DNA from: Acinetobacter bouvetii
GTDB lineage: Bacteria; Pseudomonadota; Gammaproteobacteria; Pseudomonadales; Moraxellaceae
Assembly (NCBI RefSeq): GCF_902753875.1
Contig: NZ_CADDTS010000036.1
Coordinates: 1-64,000 of the forward strand
Length of the DNA stretch: 64,000 nt
Direction: 5' to 3'
In this document: positions 38,435 to 47,179 of the stretch, piece by piece
How the letters are laid out: each line of letters begins with the position of its first letter
Position numbering within the stretch: position 1 is the first letter of the stretch
The notes under the pieces: generated by a model
Databases searched by the model: none
Seen by the model: only the letters and a program-made list of their open reading frames with translations
Told to the model about the DNA's origin: nothing
Program-made: the position numbers and the translations under genes

Positions 38435-39478
38435 TTACGCATCATGGCAATAAATATTGAAACGCCGTGTGCCCTGCTTGCTTTGCGGGAATTGGTTAAG
38501 CATTTCTGGATGCTGTTTCAATAAAGCTTTGCTGTCCAAGCTGATCGAGTCCTTGGACTTTTTCCAAGTTACTGAACCTGTTTTAAAGGTGGCGCGTTCA
38601 GCCTGCTGCATCCTGGCCTGCAGCTGGTGCTTCAGCAGATCAAACTGCTCCTGATGCTTATCAATTTGATTGCGCGCTTGAATCAGCTGTTCAAACTGCT
38701 GGTTGGCCTGAGTGTCTTCCGATAAATCCGTGGTACTCAGTGGCACATGTTCTGGATACAATTGTTGTAAGGCTTTGGCAGCTGAGGCTGATGCATCTGC
38801 ATCAGGTGGGGTGTCCTTTTCTACACAGTCCCAGAAGTAACGCTCTGCATTGACGATATGCTGAATCACCGATTCACTGCGCGTCACTTTAAAAATCCGT
38901 GTTTCATGTCCACAGAGCAGTACGCAGATATGCGCTGCCTTCTTCCCAGTCACTGCCAATTGATGCTGTACCTGACACAACACATACAGCGGCACACCAT
39001 CCCGCCACAGCTTGGCGCCGTATTCTCCTGCAGTTTTGCATTCCAGAATCTGCACATCTGCATCACCTACTACGGAATAATCCAGGTTCGCCAGCATAAA
39101 AGACTTGTCTGGGTCAGGATGCTGCAGCACAGCATTCACCCGGCGGACTTTATAGTTGGTATGCATGCTGTAATACTCGGCAACAAGCGGCTCGAGGCGC
39201 TTGCCCCAATACAGCGGTGCATGACCTTCACTTTCATCTTCAATGGATTGCTTTATCCGTCCTGTTTTAATCATCCACAGTTCCAGCATCGACATATAGG
39301 GATTGAGTCCACAAGCTGCGGCACAGTCACTGCTGCCGATGCCTTGCCTGCGCATTTCCAGCCATTCAGCCTGACTGAGCTTTTTGGTATCGACAAAGCG
39401 TTTGGCGCTGAAGAACTTGGGTGCACTAAACGGTTTCGGCTGTACAGATGCTGCAGATAGATTTGATACGCTATTCAT
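38435..39478 (-). CDS. YqaJ-type viral recombinase/exonuclease
   Basis: This 347-residue protein has a YqaJ nuclease domain: RRQGIGSSDCAAACGLNPY near residues 44-62, the catalytic LECKTAG near 145 and CQVQHQLAVTG after it. Such exonucleases work with single-strand annealing proteins in phage-type recombination. A helical tail follows from about residue 235. GAGGAATT precedes the ATG. No clear annealing partner is seen beside it. Confidence 0.85.
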   Translation of the reverse strand: MNSVSNLSAASVQPKPFSAPKFFSAKRFVDTKKLSQAEWLEMRRQGIGSSDCAAACGLNPYMSMLELWMIKTGRIKQSIEDESEGHAPLYWGKRLEPLVAEYYSMHTNYKVRRVNAVLQHPDPDKSFMLANLDYSVVGDADVQILECKTAGEYGAKLWRDGVPLYVLCQVQHQLAVTGKKAAHICVLLCGHETRIFKVTRSESVIQHIVNAERYFWDCVEKDTPPDADASASAAKALQQLYPEHVPLSTTDLSEDTQANQQFEQLIQARNQIDKHQEQFDLLKHQLQARMQQAERATFKTGSVTWKKSKDSISLDSKALLKQHPEMLNQFPQSKQGTRRFNIYCHDA

Positions 39479-39512
39479 TGTGAATTCCTCTGTATTGAAT
39501 TTTGGGCATAAA

Positions 39513-39538
39513 AAAGCCGCATCCGAAGACGCGGCTTT
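39513..39538 (-). terminator. Terminator or attenuator before yqaJ
   Basis: AAAGCCGC (39513-39520) pairs with GCGGCTTT (39531-39538), followed on the minus strand by six T. It lies 35 bases before the yqaJ-type start, so it ends the DUF932 transcript or attenuates read-through into the next gene. Confidence 0.75.
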
Positions 39539-39631
39539 AAGAGCTAGATATTTGGGTCATGAGTGAAAAGAAAATATTTGACTTAGTTTGGTAGTACTTA
39601 GGCTAATTAATCGAACTGAGGACTGCTGAGC

Positions 39632-40678
39632 TTAGGCAAGCATACGCAGCGCTTGTTCCAGTCCGCGCTGCTTCAGTCCAGCACCCGCACCAAACCAAGC
39701 TGAATCCAGACGGTGATCCTGACTCATTGCCCGGCGCTCGTGATCGGCAAATTCCGTAATCGAGCACAGCAGGCCATATGCGGTATCTTTGGCTGAGCTG
39801 AGTTCTGCCCCGCGGCCATGTCCGTTAAACATGGTCATGACTTTCGACATGGCACGACCATTCGGTTCAGTCTTGTTTTCAGCTTTATTGGTTGAATTGG
39901 CTTGGGTGGCTACATTGCGGTAGAACTGAATAATGCCTTCATCCTGCTCTATCGGACTCAGGCTGGCATTGTTAAACACAGCATCAAAATAAGCGGCTGC
40001 TTCAGTCTGAGTCACTTTACGCTGACTCAGCTGTTTCATCTCGTACATATGCTCATCCCATGCACGGACGGAAATTCCCAGCTGCTGTTTGATCTTTTGG
40101 GCATCAAAGCGGGTGCTGTGCGGCACTTTCACCACACCGGCACTGCTGCTCTGCCCTTTTAAAGCAATCGCCAAGGTGTTATTGCACACCACACGGATTG
40201 AGGTGAATTGCGCTGTCGTCGCCAGTGTGCCGTCACACCCGGTTGCCAGCAGCATATAGCCATTGCTGACATCCTTGCCTTTGAGTGCTGCACTTTGTCC
40301 TGTACGCGCCAAAGCCCAGAATTTCTTTCCGCCTTTCAGTACGCCTGCAGTTTCCAGTTCAAAGCCGGACTGCTCGGTTAAATCACGGTAAAACTCTAAC
40401 ACCTCAGCAGGCTGTACTTCCTGATAACGCTGACTGACCACAGATAAAGGTGCATGGGTATCCGAACGGTATAACACCCGTTGCTCTTCATAAGGCATGA
40501 TGATGCTTTGCCCACGTTCATTCTGCGCCATATAGCTGACATTGGACGATTCAATGCGCCAGTCCATACCTGCCTGTTGTGCCCAGACTTCAATCGGCTG
40601 GTTTTGGGTGAGCGGGTTGCCAAGACCATGCCAAGGGGTTTGGCCGACATAGGCCATTTGTTCCAGTTGATGTGCCAT
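39632..40678 (-). CDS. DUF932 protein
   Basis: This 348-residue DUF932 protein (also called phage/plasmid-like LGT family) has the start GQTPWHGLG near residue 12, a YRSDTHAPLSVVSQRYQ block near 70 and LATGCDGTLATTAQFTSIRVVCNNTL near 145-170. The family is common on plasmids, phages and islands and is suspected to act in DNA maintenance or recombination. It leads the trio DUF932, YqaJ, Gp3-like. Confidence 0.85.
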   Translation of the reverse strand: MAHQLEQMAYVGQTPWHGLGNPLTQNQPIEVWAQQAGMDWRIESSNVSYMAQNERGQSIIMPYEEQRVLYRSDTHAPLSVVSQRYQEVQPAEVLEFYRDLTEQSGFELETAGVLKGGKKFWALARTGQSAALKGKDVSNGYMLLATGCDGTLATTAQFTSIRVVCNNTLAIALKGQSSSAGVVKVPHSTRFDAQKIKQQLGISVRAWDEHMYEMKQLSQRKVTQTEAAAYFDAVFNNASLSPIEQDEGIIQFYRNVATQANSTNKAENKTEPNGRAMSKVMTMFNGHGRGAELSSAKDTAYGLLCSITEFADHERRAMSQDHRLDSAWFGAGAGLKQRGLEQALRMLA

Positions 40679-40750
40679 ACAATAATCCTGTTAGTAAATA
40701 ATGAATAAATTGAAATTGAAATTGATGAAAATGTGAAAAATGAGCCAGTG

Positions 40751-40999
40751 CTATTTGTTAAAAGGCGGACGGCTGGATGCCTGCGTCTGCTCGGCAATCA
40801 CGAGAATCACTCCGCCCAGCATCGCGCCAGCAACACCACCGATGAAAGGTGAATAGCCCAATGACTTTGCCAACGACATGCCCAGCACAGCTAAAGTGGT
40901 CGGTGCATTGCTGAGACCTAAGCTCTGCATCATTGGCTTGATCGGTTCACGCTGCGGGAACATGGCATCTTCCATCTGATCAAAATCTCGATACGGCAT
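40751..40999 (-). CDS. Small membrane protein
   Basis: This 82-residue product has one or two hydrophobic segments (about residues 33-68, glycine-rich) between polar ends. I do not recognise it. It lies upstream of the DUF932 gene in the same direction with a gap of about 70 bases and may be expressed with it. Confidence 0.6.
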   Translation of the reverse strand: MPYRDFDQMEDAMFPQREPIKPMMQSLGLSNAPTTLAVLGMSLAKSLGYSPFIGGVAGAMLGGVILVIAEQTQASSRPPFNK

Positions 41000-41424
41000 A
41001 AAAAGAACTCCTGAAAGTATCTATTTGCATCAACTGCGGATTCATCATTCAAGTGATGAAGTTCAGCCTCGGTTTCATTCAGGTGTTATGTATCTGAAAT
41101 TATTTACAATCTGTTTTTGCTGATTTTTTATGCTCACACCGTTCAATCAGCAAGAAATGAAATTGACCAGCTTTTCGCTTGGCATTATGATGAACATGCT
41201 GGCCTACATTGCCAGTCGGTTTTAGCAGACCGTTTAGCCAAGCACACTAAAAAGTCTATCTTTTTGGTGGGCAACCCTGTGTGTCCTCCTTTGCGGCGGA
41301 ACGGGAGGGGGACACCTTTGGGTGTGCTGATCCTTTGGCTATCAGTCTGCTAACCCCTTTTCGTTTCGCCACCATTATTTAGCAGTGATGTGGTGAAACT
41401 TCTTTATAGCCAAAGGAGTCAATC
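41000..41424. other. Gap with a doubtful 78-codon frame
   Basis: A frame at 41117-41353 has natural-looking codon use in its middle (from SARNEIDQLFAWHYDEHAG on) but no good ribosome site and an odd C-terminus, so it may be the relic of a lost gene. A strong ribosome site AAAGGAG (41412-41418) for the next small ORF closes the gap. Confidence 0.3.
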
Positions 41425-41502
41425 ATGACTGTTTTCTTATCCGCTGTTTGCAGCATCCCTATTCCTTCTCATCAGCCTAAACTCTACGGTTCTTCTGCCT
41501 AG
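41425..41502 (+). CDS. Possible 25-residue leader peptide
   Basis: The ATG at 41425 lies six bases after AAAGGAG, giving one of the best ribosome sites in this area. The 25-residue product is unremarkable (rich in Ser and Pro). Its stop lies eight bases before the next ATG, which has no ribosome site of its own, so its role is probably translational coupling. Confidence 0.4.
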   Translation: MTVFLSAVCSIPIPSHQPKLYGSSA

Positions 41503-41510
41503 CTTTGGCC

Positions 41511-41651
41511 ATGAAGATCATTGCACGATTGATTTTAATGATTGGGATACTGGTCTGGCTGGGCCCGGCTGTTATTGGCTTTTTGCTGATGATGCTGCTG
41601 TTCTGGCTCCTGGTTGAACTGGCTGGCTGGAATAAACCGCCACGCCCCTAA
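41511..41651 (+). CDS. 46-residue hydrophobic membrane protein
   Basis: This short product is almost wholly hydrophobic (two helices, about residues 5-38), with a Pro/Arg tail. It could be a small membrane regulator, holin-like or toxin-like peptide; I cannot tell which. It depends on the leader frame at 41425 for translation, judging from the lack of its own ribosome site. Confidence 0.5.
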   Translation: MKIIARLILMIGILVWLGPAVIGFLLMMLLFWLLVELAGWNKPPRP

Positions 41652-41720
41652 CACCATGTCATCGCCTGTACCTCCTTAAAATCAGACGCCGATCATCCTC
41701 TATTTATGATGAGAATTACG

Positions 41721-41900
41721 ATGTCTCTTTTTGATCGCCTGTCCTTACTGGGCATTGCGCTGCTGGCGGCTGCCGTGTCAGCAGGCTGCGAAAGCAAATC
41801 CAAACGTGAATTTATGCAGGATGCCAATCCGGCGGCACAGACCGTTCCACCTGCTCCTGTGTCTATGACCGACTGGAAACACATTATTCAACGCAGGTGA
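41721..41900 (+). CDS. Small putative lipoprotein
   Basis: From the ATG at 41721 the product has 59 residues: a short hydrophobic signal (LLGIALLAAAVSAGC) ending in a cysteine that could be lipidated, then a Pro/Ala-rich tail. An earlier ATG at 41706 is possible. Its TGA overlaps the ATG of the next frame. Confidence 0.5.
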   Translation: MSLFDRLSLLGIALLAAAVSAGCESKSKREFMQDANPAAQTVPPAPVSMTDWKHIIQRR

Positions 41901-41998
41901 TGCAAAAACTCAGTGAACAGAATGTCAGCCAGCTGGATTTGCCTGCAGATTTCGGTGAACAGATGCTGCACGCTGCTCAATACTGCCAATCTCGCTAG
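41900..41998 (+). CDS. Possible 32-residue coupled ORF
   Basis: The ATG overlaps the preceding stop (TGATG), a typical coupling arrangement. The 32-residue polar product ends in TAG ten bases before the next start. It could be the cytoplasmic remnant of a larger gene or a genuine micro-protein. Confidence 0.35.
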   Translation: MQKLSEQNVSQLDLPADFGEQMLHAAQYCQSR

Positions 41999-42008
41999 GG
42001 GTGCGAAT

Positions 42009-42158
42009 ATGCAAATCAAACATTATCTGATTGGGGTTTACCTGCTGATTGCCCTGCTGTTTTCAGCCTACTTAAAAGGCTGCAGCGCGACAGCAGACCG
42101 AAGCTACGCCTACAACCTCGGCAAAGCCATTGTTTGGCCGGTGTCCATGTTCAAGTAA
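42009..42158 (+). CDS. 49-residue membrane protein
   Basis: The ATG at 42009 begins a product with one hydrophobic helix (residues 6-24) followed by a polar tail (SATADRSYAYNLG). A longer in-frame start upstream would overlap other small frames and is less likely. It is not recognised. It belongs to the row of small membrane/exported products. Confidence 0.5.
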   Translation: MQIKHYLIGVYLLIALLFSAYLKGCSATADRSYAYNLGKAIVWPVSMFK

Positions 42159-42208
42159 CGTCATTCAATTAAAAACATGCTCAACAACAATAATTTGGAA
42201 CGATTCTA

Positions 42209-42625
42209 ATGAATAAACAGATCAAGAATTTTCTGCAATCCGGGGTGATTGCAGCCTGCCTAACCGCACCCGTCTTCAGTCACGCAGACATGGCGCAGGT
42301 GATGGCGCTGGTCAATGATCCGTCTACCGCACCTGCAGTGAAACGCTGTGAGGGAAATGCCAATTGCAATGCGTTTGTAGCACTCAGCAGACAATGGCAA
42401 GTCATCCCCAAAGATGACCCTTTGCGCTATTTCATCTATAGCGGTGATCTGAATGCGCTCATTCGGGAAGGCAAAGATTTACGTGAACAGAAACTCATGG
42501 ATCTGGATGACTTTGCTTATCAGGTTTTTGATTATCACGCTGAGAACGGCAATGACCGCTGGTTGTATGTCAAAGGCTTATGCGTACTGAAGTATGTGCA
42601 GCGCACCCAGTTTGCACAGCCGTAA
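42209..42625 (+). CDS. Secreted hypothetical protein
   Basis: This 138-residue product has a signal peptide (about residues 1-26, ending FSHA). Four cysteines (Cys47, 53, 123 and one in the signal) could form a disulfide. I do not recognise the family. It is the largest intact member of the small exported cluster. Confidence 0.65.
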   Translation: MNKQIKNFLQSGVIAACLTAPVFSHADMAQVMALVNDPSTAPAVKRCEGNANCNAFVALSRQWQVIPKDDPLRYFIYSGDLNALIREGKDLREQKLMDLDDFAYQVFDYHAENGNDRWLYVKGLCVLKYVQRTQFAQP

Positions 42626-42675
42626 TCAAGCCCACTGGATTTATCCGCCTTCCCGATTTTAAAGGACATACCGCC

Positions 42676-43248
42676 ATGAAAAAAATGATCATCACGGCTG
42701 CAATTTTTACCCTGCTCACCGCCTGCAGCAAAACACCTGAAAGCCCAGCTTCAGCTGCCGATAGCGCACATGAATCCGTTTCACCTGAGGACAGCGCTAC
42801 GAAAGATGAGGCAAAAGAGCGCGAGGCCGAAGCAGCCGCCATCGCGCATGATCGCTATGACCCGGACAGCATTTATGCAGGGGCTGAGAATATCGATATT
42901 CCGCCGCCGCAACTGAAAAGAAAGCTATTGCCCGGTGAAGCACTTGAAGTGAAGTTTAGGCCTGCCGAAGCTTATGTTGGATTTAAGGTGCGCACAGAGA
43001 CGGTCTTGGATACCACCCGCTTACACATTTTTGCTGAAATTGACGATGTGCTGGATAAGGTGGAAATGGACAATCCCAACTGCAAGGTCACTGGCGTTGA
43101 ACCGTACACCGTCGAATTTCCTAAGCGAACCTACTACGGTGATAAATTCAATCTGCTCTTGAAAGGCTGTACAGCGGACGAAATCAAGGAAGTCTATTTC
43201 TACACCGCACATGGCAAATTGACCTACAGCGCCATTGTTGATGAATAA
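42676..43248 (+). CDS. Putative lipoprotein
   Basis: The chosen ATG at 42676 gives 190 residues with a clear lipoprotein signal (LLTAC, lipidated Cys at residue 16), an acidic Ser/Glu-rich linker and a beta-rich domain. A longer frame from 42580 lacks a signal and overlaps the previous gene. The domain (from about residue 80) is not recognised. Confidence 0.75.
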   Translation: MKKMIITAAIFTLLTACSKTPESPASAADSAHESVSPEDSATKDEAKEREAEAAAIAHDRYDPDSIYAGAENIDIPPPQLKRKLLPGEALEVKFRPAEAYVGFKVRTETVLDTTRLHIFAEIDDVLDKVEMDNPNCKVTGVEPYTVEFPKRTYYGDKFNLLLKGCTADEIKEVYFYTAHGKLTYSAIVDE

Positions 43249-43502
43249 CCTCAAGCCATAGCTGAAGCCGTGACAGCCGCTGTAATGAAGATTAAAGCCC
43301 CTACTGAACCAAGTAATGCTTGACCATTAAAACGCGCTCTGGCGAGTGCTCTAGGGGCAATACCCCCGCATAATCAGCTCGCTTTAGCACAGGTCCATAC
43401 ACCGCTTTCCTCTGTCTTGACTTATTCTGTCTATCCATTGAACAACGCAAAAAGTTCAATACATGGAAAAACTGAGACAGAGGGCCGACCAAGAAGAATG
43501 AC

Positions 43503-43832
43503 ATGACCCATATAAAATTATTGACCACTGCCTGCTTATCGATAGCTTTGCTCAGTGCTTGCAGCCCCTCACAAGATAAGGCCAAACAGCAAACTGATCA
43601 GCCACAGGCAGAGCTTGATCCAAAAACCCAGAAGTTTATGCAAACGGATTTAAGCGAAACGCTACCCGAGGATGAAATGCCGGCTTCATCTGCAACAGCT
43701 ATGTAAAATGAAAATTTGGACACGGCATTGATTGCTGATGAAGAAACGGAAGCTGAAGCCATGGCTGAAGAAAAATTTGACATACGCGTGTACCCCTCAA
43801 ACGACACATTGTTTGTCATAACCAGTAATTAA
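43503..43832 (+). pseudogene. Lipoprotein gene with an in-frame stop
   Basis: The frame opens with a lipoprotein signal (LLSAC, Cys20) and continues past a TAA at 43704-43706 for 41 more codons in the same frame with similar acidic composition, ending at 43832. A single nonsense change would explain this. The upstream part alone (67 residues) may still be made. The last codons overlap a repeat-like sequence at the edge of the paiB unit. Confidence 0.55.
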
Positions 43833-44042
43833 AAATTAAATACTTATAAGATTTTGCGACACATAATGACAAAGAGTTGCGACTCATAAGCTGTCATTTT
43901 TAAAGTTTTGCGACACAATTAATGTCATTTTCTAAAAAATGAATTTCCATCAACAGTCTACTATATTAAATAGGGGTTGATAGTTAGCCGTCAGTTACAT
44001 TAATTTGATGTAATACAATCTCAAAATTATAGAAAGAATCTA

Positions 44043-44681
44043 ATGTACTTACCCCCTCATTTTGAAGAAAGACGACTAGAACTTCTTCATGATTTAATGA
44101 AAAAACATCCTTTCGGTTATGTCGTTACATATTCTAATGGTGAGTTAGATGCTAATCATCTTCCTTTTGAGATAGTGTCTGATAGTGGTAATTTTGGTAA
44201 GTTATTGGCTCACATATCGAGACAGAATCCTTTGGCTGAAGTTTTAAAGAATGATGCTGATGTACTTGTAATATTTCGCATTGATGATGTTTATATCTCT
44301 CCTAATTGGTATGTAGGAAAATTTGAACATCATAAAGTTGTTCCAACTTGGAACTACGTAGTTATTCATGCAAAAGGTAAAGCTAGGATTATTGAAGATG
44401 AAAAAGTATTAAGAGGTATTTTAGCTCGTCTTACTAGAGAACATGAATCCAATCAAGATGTTCCTTGGAAAATGACAGATGCACCATCTGAATTTATTAG
44501 TGAAAGAATGAAGCATATTGTAGGAATACAAATCGAGATTACCGACTTAGTTGGAAAATTCAAATTAAGTCAAAATAGAAATAAAAATGATATTTTAAAT
44601 GTAGCTACGGCTTTAGCTTCTAAAGGTAAAAGCGATTTAAGTAATCTAATGCTAAGTATTTCAAATGTACAAGAAACATAG
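44043..44681 (+). CDS. PaiB-like FMN-binding protein
   Basis: This 212-residue protein of the FMN-binding negative transcriptional regulator (PaiB) family starts MYLPPHFEE and has the ANHLPF block near residue 36 and the VPTWNYVVIHAKG block near residue 101, both hallmarks. Named as a regulator of degradative enzymes in Bacillus, the fold is that of split-barrel flavoproteins, so an enzymatic role is possible. It lies alone in a transposon-like unit. Confidence 0.88.
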   Translation: MYLPPHFEERRLELLHDLMKKHPFGYVVTYSNGELDANHLPFEIVSDSGNFGKLLAHISRQNPLAEVLKNDADVLVIFRIDDVYISPNWYVGKFEHHKVVPTWNYVVIHAKGKARIIEDEKVLRGILARLTREHESNQDVPWKMTDAPSEFISERMKHIVGIQIEITDLVGKFKLSQNRNKNDILNVATALASKGKSDLSNLMLSISNVQET

Positions 44682-44751
44682 ATTAATTAGTAATTCCTAA
44701 AGGTAATATAATGAGAATTATGTGAGCTTACATACTTCATGACGTTATTAA

Positions 44752-44788
44752 TAAAAAAAAACCGCCAATCAATATGGCGGTTTTTTAT
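44752..44788 (+). terminator. Terminator after the paiB-like gene
   Basis: AAAACCGCC and GGCGGTTTT form a stem around AATCAATAT, followed by a T run. It ends the paiB-like transcript inside the element. Confidence 0.85.
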
Positions 44789-44899
44789 CAATGACATTTT
44801 ATGTGTCGCAAATGACAACTTATGTGTCGCGTGACGGTACCGCACTGAATCGTAAGGTTCATTAACGGGCTATATCAATAAGATCGACATTTTTCATTG

Positions 44900-45562
44900 T
44901 TATATCTTTTTATACTGCTGTAGATACCCTCTTAACAATAAAATCAATTGGTCAGATAAATTTTCTTCCACTTGGTGTGTCGTCAGCCCTTCAAGTATGG
45001 CGCGTGCAGGACCATCCAATACGCCTAATACTATTTGTGCAACAAGTTCTGGATCATGAATATGAATATCTGGCGCTGTTTGCAGCATATCTCCGATTGC
45101 ACTCACAATCCTTTTTCTCATCATTACAACCAGCCTTAAACCATCGTGTTCGGCTGCAATACTATATAAAGCTTTTGACTCTTTAGGATTCTTAAATTTT
45201 TCTTGTAAAAATACTGAAACCAAGATTGCTGCAGACTCTGCAATTGGTTTTCCCATGCCCTCTTGGCATGCCATTTCTACACAGCCTGTAATATTGTTTA
45301 AATGCAGCTCCAGCACAGCAGTCAGCAGCGCATCCCGATTTGGATAATATTGATACAAACTGCCTACCGACATCCCAGCTCTTTCTGCAATACGTGTAGT
45401 TGTACACCGCATTAATCCATCACGTGTTAAAACCTGAATGGTTGCTGTATGTAGCGCTTCAACTGTCGCAGTCGACCGGGCCTGAACGGGTGATTTTCTT
45501 GGCTTTAACACATTTGTTGGTGCGTTCATAAATGCGAATTCAAAAACTGAAGGATATTTCAT
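44900..45562 (-). CDS. TetR family regulator
   Basis: This 220-residue TetR-type repressor has its HTH near residues 55-78 (RIAERAGMSVGSLYQYYPNRD). The C-terminal ligand domain is undefined. Neither possible start (45562, or 45529 with MNAPTN) has a strong ribosome site. It lies divergently from the aldo-keto reductase with a 43-base gap, so it probably represses it. Confidence 0.85.
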   Translation of the reverse strand: MKYPSVFEFAFMNAPTNVLKPRKSPVQARSTATVEALHTATIQVLTRDGLMRCTTTRIAERAGMSVGSLYQYYPNRDALLTAVLELHLNNITGCVEMACQEGMGKPIAESAAILVSVFLQEKFKNPKESKALYSIAAEHDGLRLVVMMRKRIVSAIGDMLQTAPDIHIHDPELVAQIVLGVLDGPARAILEGLTTHQVEENLSDQLILLLRGYLQQYKKI

Positions 45563-45605
45563 ATATTTGTACTGATCTTAAGAATATTAATCAAGCAGGT
45601 CTGAA

Positions 45606-46478
45606 ATGAATATTGATAAAAGCGGTACATTCACACTGGGAACATTTACGATTAAGCGGCTTGGCTATGGCGCAATGCAGCTGGCCGGTCCTGGAGTGTA
45701 TGGTCCACCCAAGAATCACCAGGCAGCAATCGATGTACTCCGTGAAGCCGTGGCATTAGGTGTAAACCATATTGATACCAGTGATTTCTATGGTCCACAT
45801 ATTACGAATCAATTGATTCAGGAGGCATTACACCCTTATCGTGATGACTTAACCATTGTGACAAAAGTCGGTGCCAAACGTGGCGATGATGCATCCTGGT
45901 TACCCGCTTTTTCCTCAGAAGAATTAATTCAGGCAGTCCTTGACAATCTCAAAAATTTAAAACTTGATGTTTTAGATGTGGTGAATTTAAGGGCAATGTT
46001 TGATCCTTTTTCACTGGCAGAAGGCTCTATTGAAGAACAAGTGACAACACTGGCTGAATTACAGCATCAGGGCTTAATTCAGCATATTGGACTGAGCAAT
46101 GTCACGCACACACAAGTGGCTGAAGCACAGAACATCGCTCCTATTGTCTGTGTTCAGAACATGTATAACATTGCTAATCGGCAGGATGATGCCTTAATTG
46201 ATCAACTTGCAGAGCAAGGGATTGCTTATGTACCATTTTTTCCATTAGGCGGTTTTAACCCACTACAATCCTCAACGTTACAGAATGTTGCGGATCAACT
46301 CGGTGCTACACCCATACAAGTTGCTTTAGCCTGGCTATTGCAGCGCTCTCCAAATATTCTTCTCATTCCAGGTACGTCATCAATTAAGCACTTACATGAA
46401 AACCTTGCTGTAACTGAATTGGAACTGCCTAATGACGTGATTGCAGCATTAAATCAGCTCAATTCACCATCCGTTTAA
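45606..46478 (+). CDS. Aldo/keto reductase
   Basis: This 290-residue TIM-barrel oxidoreductase uses NADPH. The catalytic Asp57, Tyr62 and Lys87 are in place (HIDTSDFYG and TKVGAKR). The cofactor area IPGTSSIKHLHEN near residue 258 is typical. It is probably controlled by the divergent TetR gene; the substrate is unknown. Confidence 0.92.
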   Translation: MNIDKSGTFTLGTFTIKRLGYGAMQLAGPGVYGPPKNHQAAIDVLREAVALGVNHIDTSDFYGPHITNQLIQEALHPYRDDLTIVTKVGAKRGDDASWLPAFSSEELIQAVLDNLKNLKLDVLDVVNLRAMFDPFSLAEGSIEEQVTTLAELQHQGLIQHIGLSNVTHTQVAEAQNIAPIVCVQNMYNIANRQDDALIDQLAEQGIAYVPFFPLGGFNPLQSSTLQNVADQLGATPIQVALAWLLQRSPNILLIPGTSSIKHLHENLAVTELELPNDVIAALNQLNSPSV

Positions 46479-46570
46479 ATAGCTCTGCAGAGCATCTAGT
46501 GAAATTGATGATTTCACTAGATGCTCAGATTCCAATGTGAACTGCATCCGCTTTTCTAAAAAATTGATTC

Positions 46571-46990
46571 TTATAAATCTTGCAATAGGTTCTTGGAAAG
46601 TTGTTTTAAAGTCGCTAGTTCCTCATCACTCATCCGCATTGAACAGCGCATCTGATTCGGTATATCCAGAATTTGATCTTTCAACTCTCTTGCCTTATCC
46701 GTCAGGATGACCTTTTTTACCCGCTCATCTTCAGCGATCGATACCCGGTTTAAGAATTCTTTAGCTTCAAGTTTCTGTACCAGTGGCGTTAATGTCCCTG
46801 AGTCAAATAAAGTTTTCTCACCAAGCTCTTTTAAAGAAATATTATCTTGGTCATACAAGGCCAAAAGAACGACAAACTGAGGGTAAGTCAGATCAAATTC
46901 TTTCAGGAATGGACGGTACTGTCGGGTTAATGCATTTGATACAGAGTATAAAGAGAAACAAAGCTGCCCGTCTAAGATACTGTTATTCAT
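46571..46990 (-). CDS. MarR/OhrR-type regulator
   Basis: This 139-residue winged-helix repressor has a Cys11 in the QLCFSLY motif, the position of the peroxide-sensing cysteine in OhrR. The HTH follows near residues 52-75 (SLKELGEKTLFDSGTLTPLVQKLE). It faces the esterase gene at 47180, and a 14-base palindrome lies between them. Organic peroxides or related electrophiles are the likely signal. Confidence 0.88.
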   Translation of the reverse strand: MNNSILDGQLCFSLYSVSNALTRQYRPFLKEFDLTYPQFVVLLALYDQDNISLKELGEKTLFDSGTLTPLVQKLEAKEFLNRVSIAEDERVKKVILTDKARELKDQILDIPNQMRCSMRMSDEELATLKQLSKNLLQDL

Positions 46991-47054
46991 AATTTTATCA
47001 ACCTATTCAAAAAGTATCTAAAAAAATATTATAAATAATTCTTGACCAAAAGTA

Positions 47055-47068
47055 ACTTGCATGCAAGT
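47055..47068. promoter_or_regulatory. Likely MarR/OhrR operator
   Basis: ACTTGCATGCAAGT is a perfect 14-base palindrome. It lies between divergent genes and within the spacer of a possible promoter for the esterase (TTGACC at 47042-47047; -10 near 47065-47073). This is a good position for repression. Confidence 0.6.
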
Positions 47069-47179
47069 ATTATGTACACAAGGTTAAGCAGGAGGTGATT
47101 TAAACAAAGAAATCAGCTCCTGGATAGAAACCAGCACATTGCTTAAAAAAATTCTCGAACGTTATAGTGAGTTAGCGCC

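Larger units (their letters stand above)
43855..44830. mobile_element. Transposase-less element carrying a paiB-like gene
   Basis: The left end has three copies of a motif like GCGACACATAA-N-TGTCAT (43855, 43877, 43908) and the right end two copies in the opposite direction (44791-44810, 44812-44830). Multi-copy inverted end repeats are typical of Tn7/Tn5053-type transposases. No transposase lies inside. The enclosed gene is notably AT-rich. No clear target duplication is seen, so exact borders are uncertain. Confidence 0.55.

Noticed and set aside
41117..41353. 78-codon frame
   Set aside because: Its middle looks coding, but there is no ribosome site and the C-terminus runs into a repeat-like G-rich stretch; it is mentioned only as a possible relic.
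45530..45605. TetR operator in the TetR/aldo-keto reductase gap
   Set aside because: No convincing palindrome of suitable length could be found by eye.
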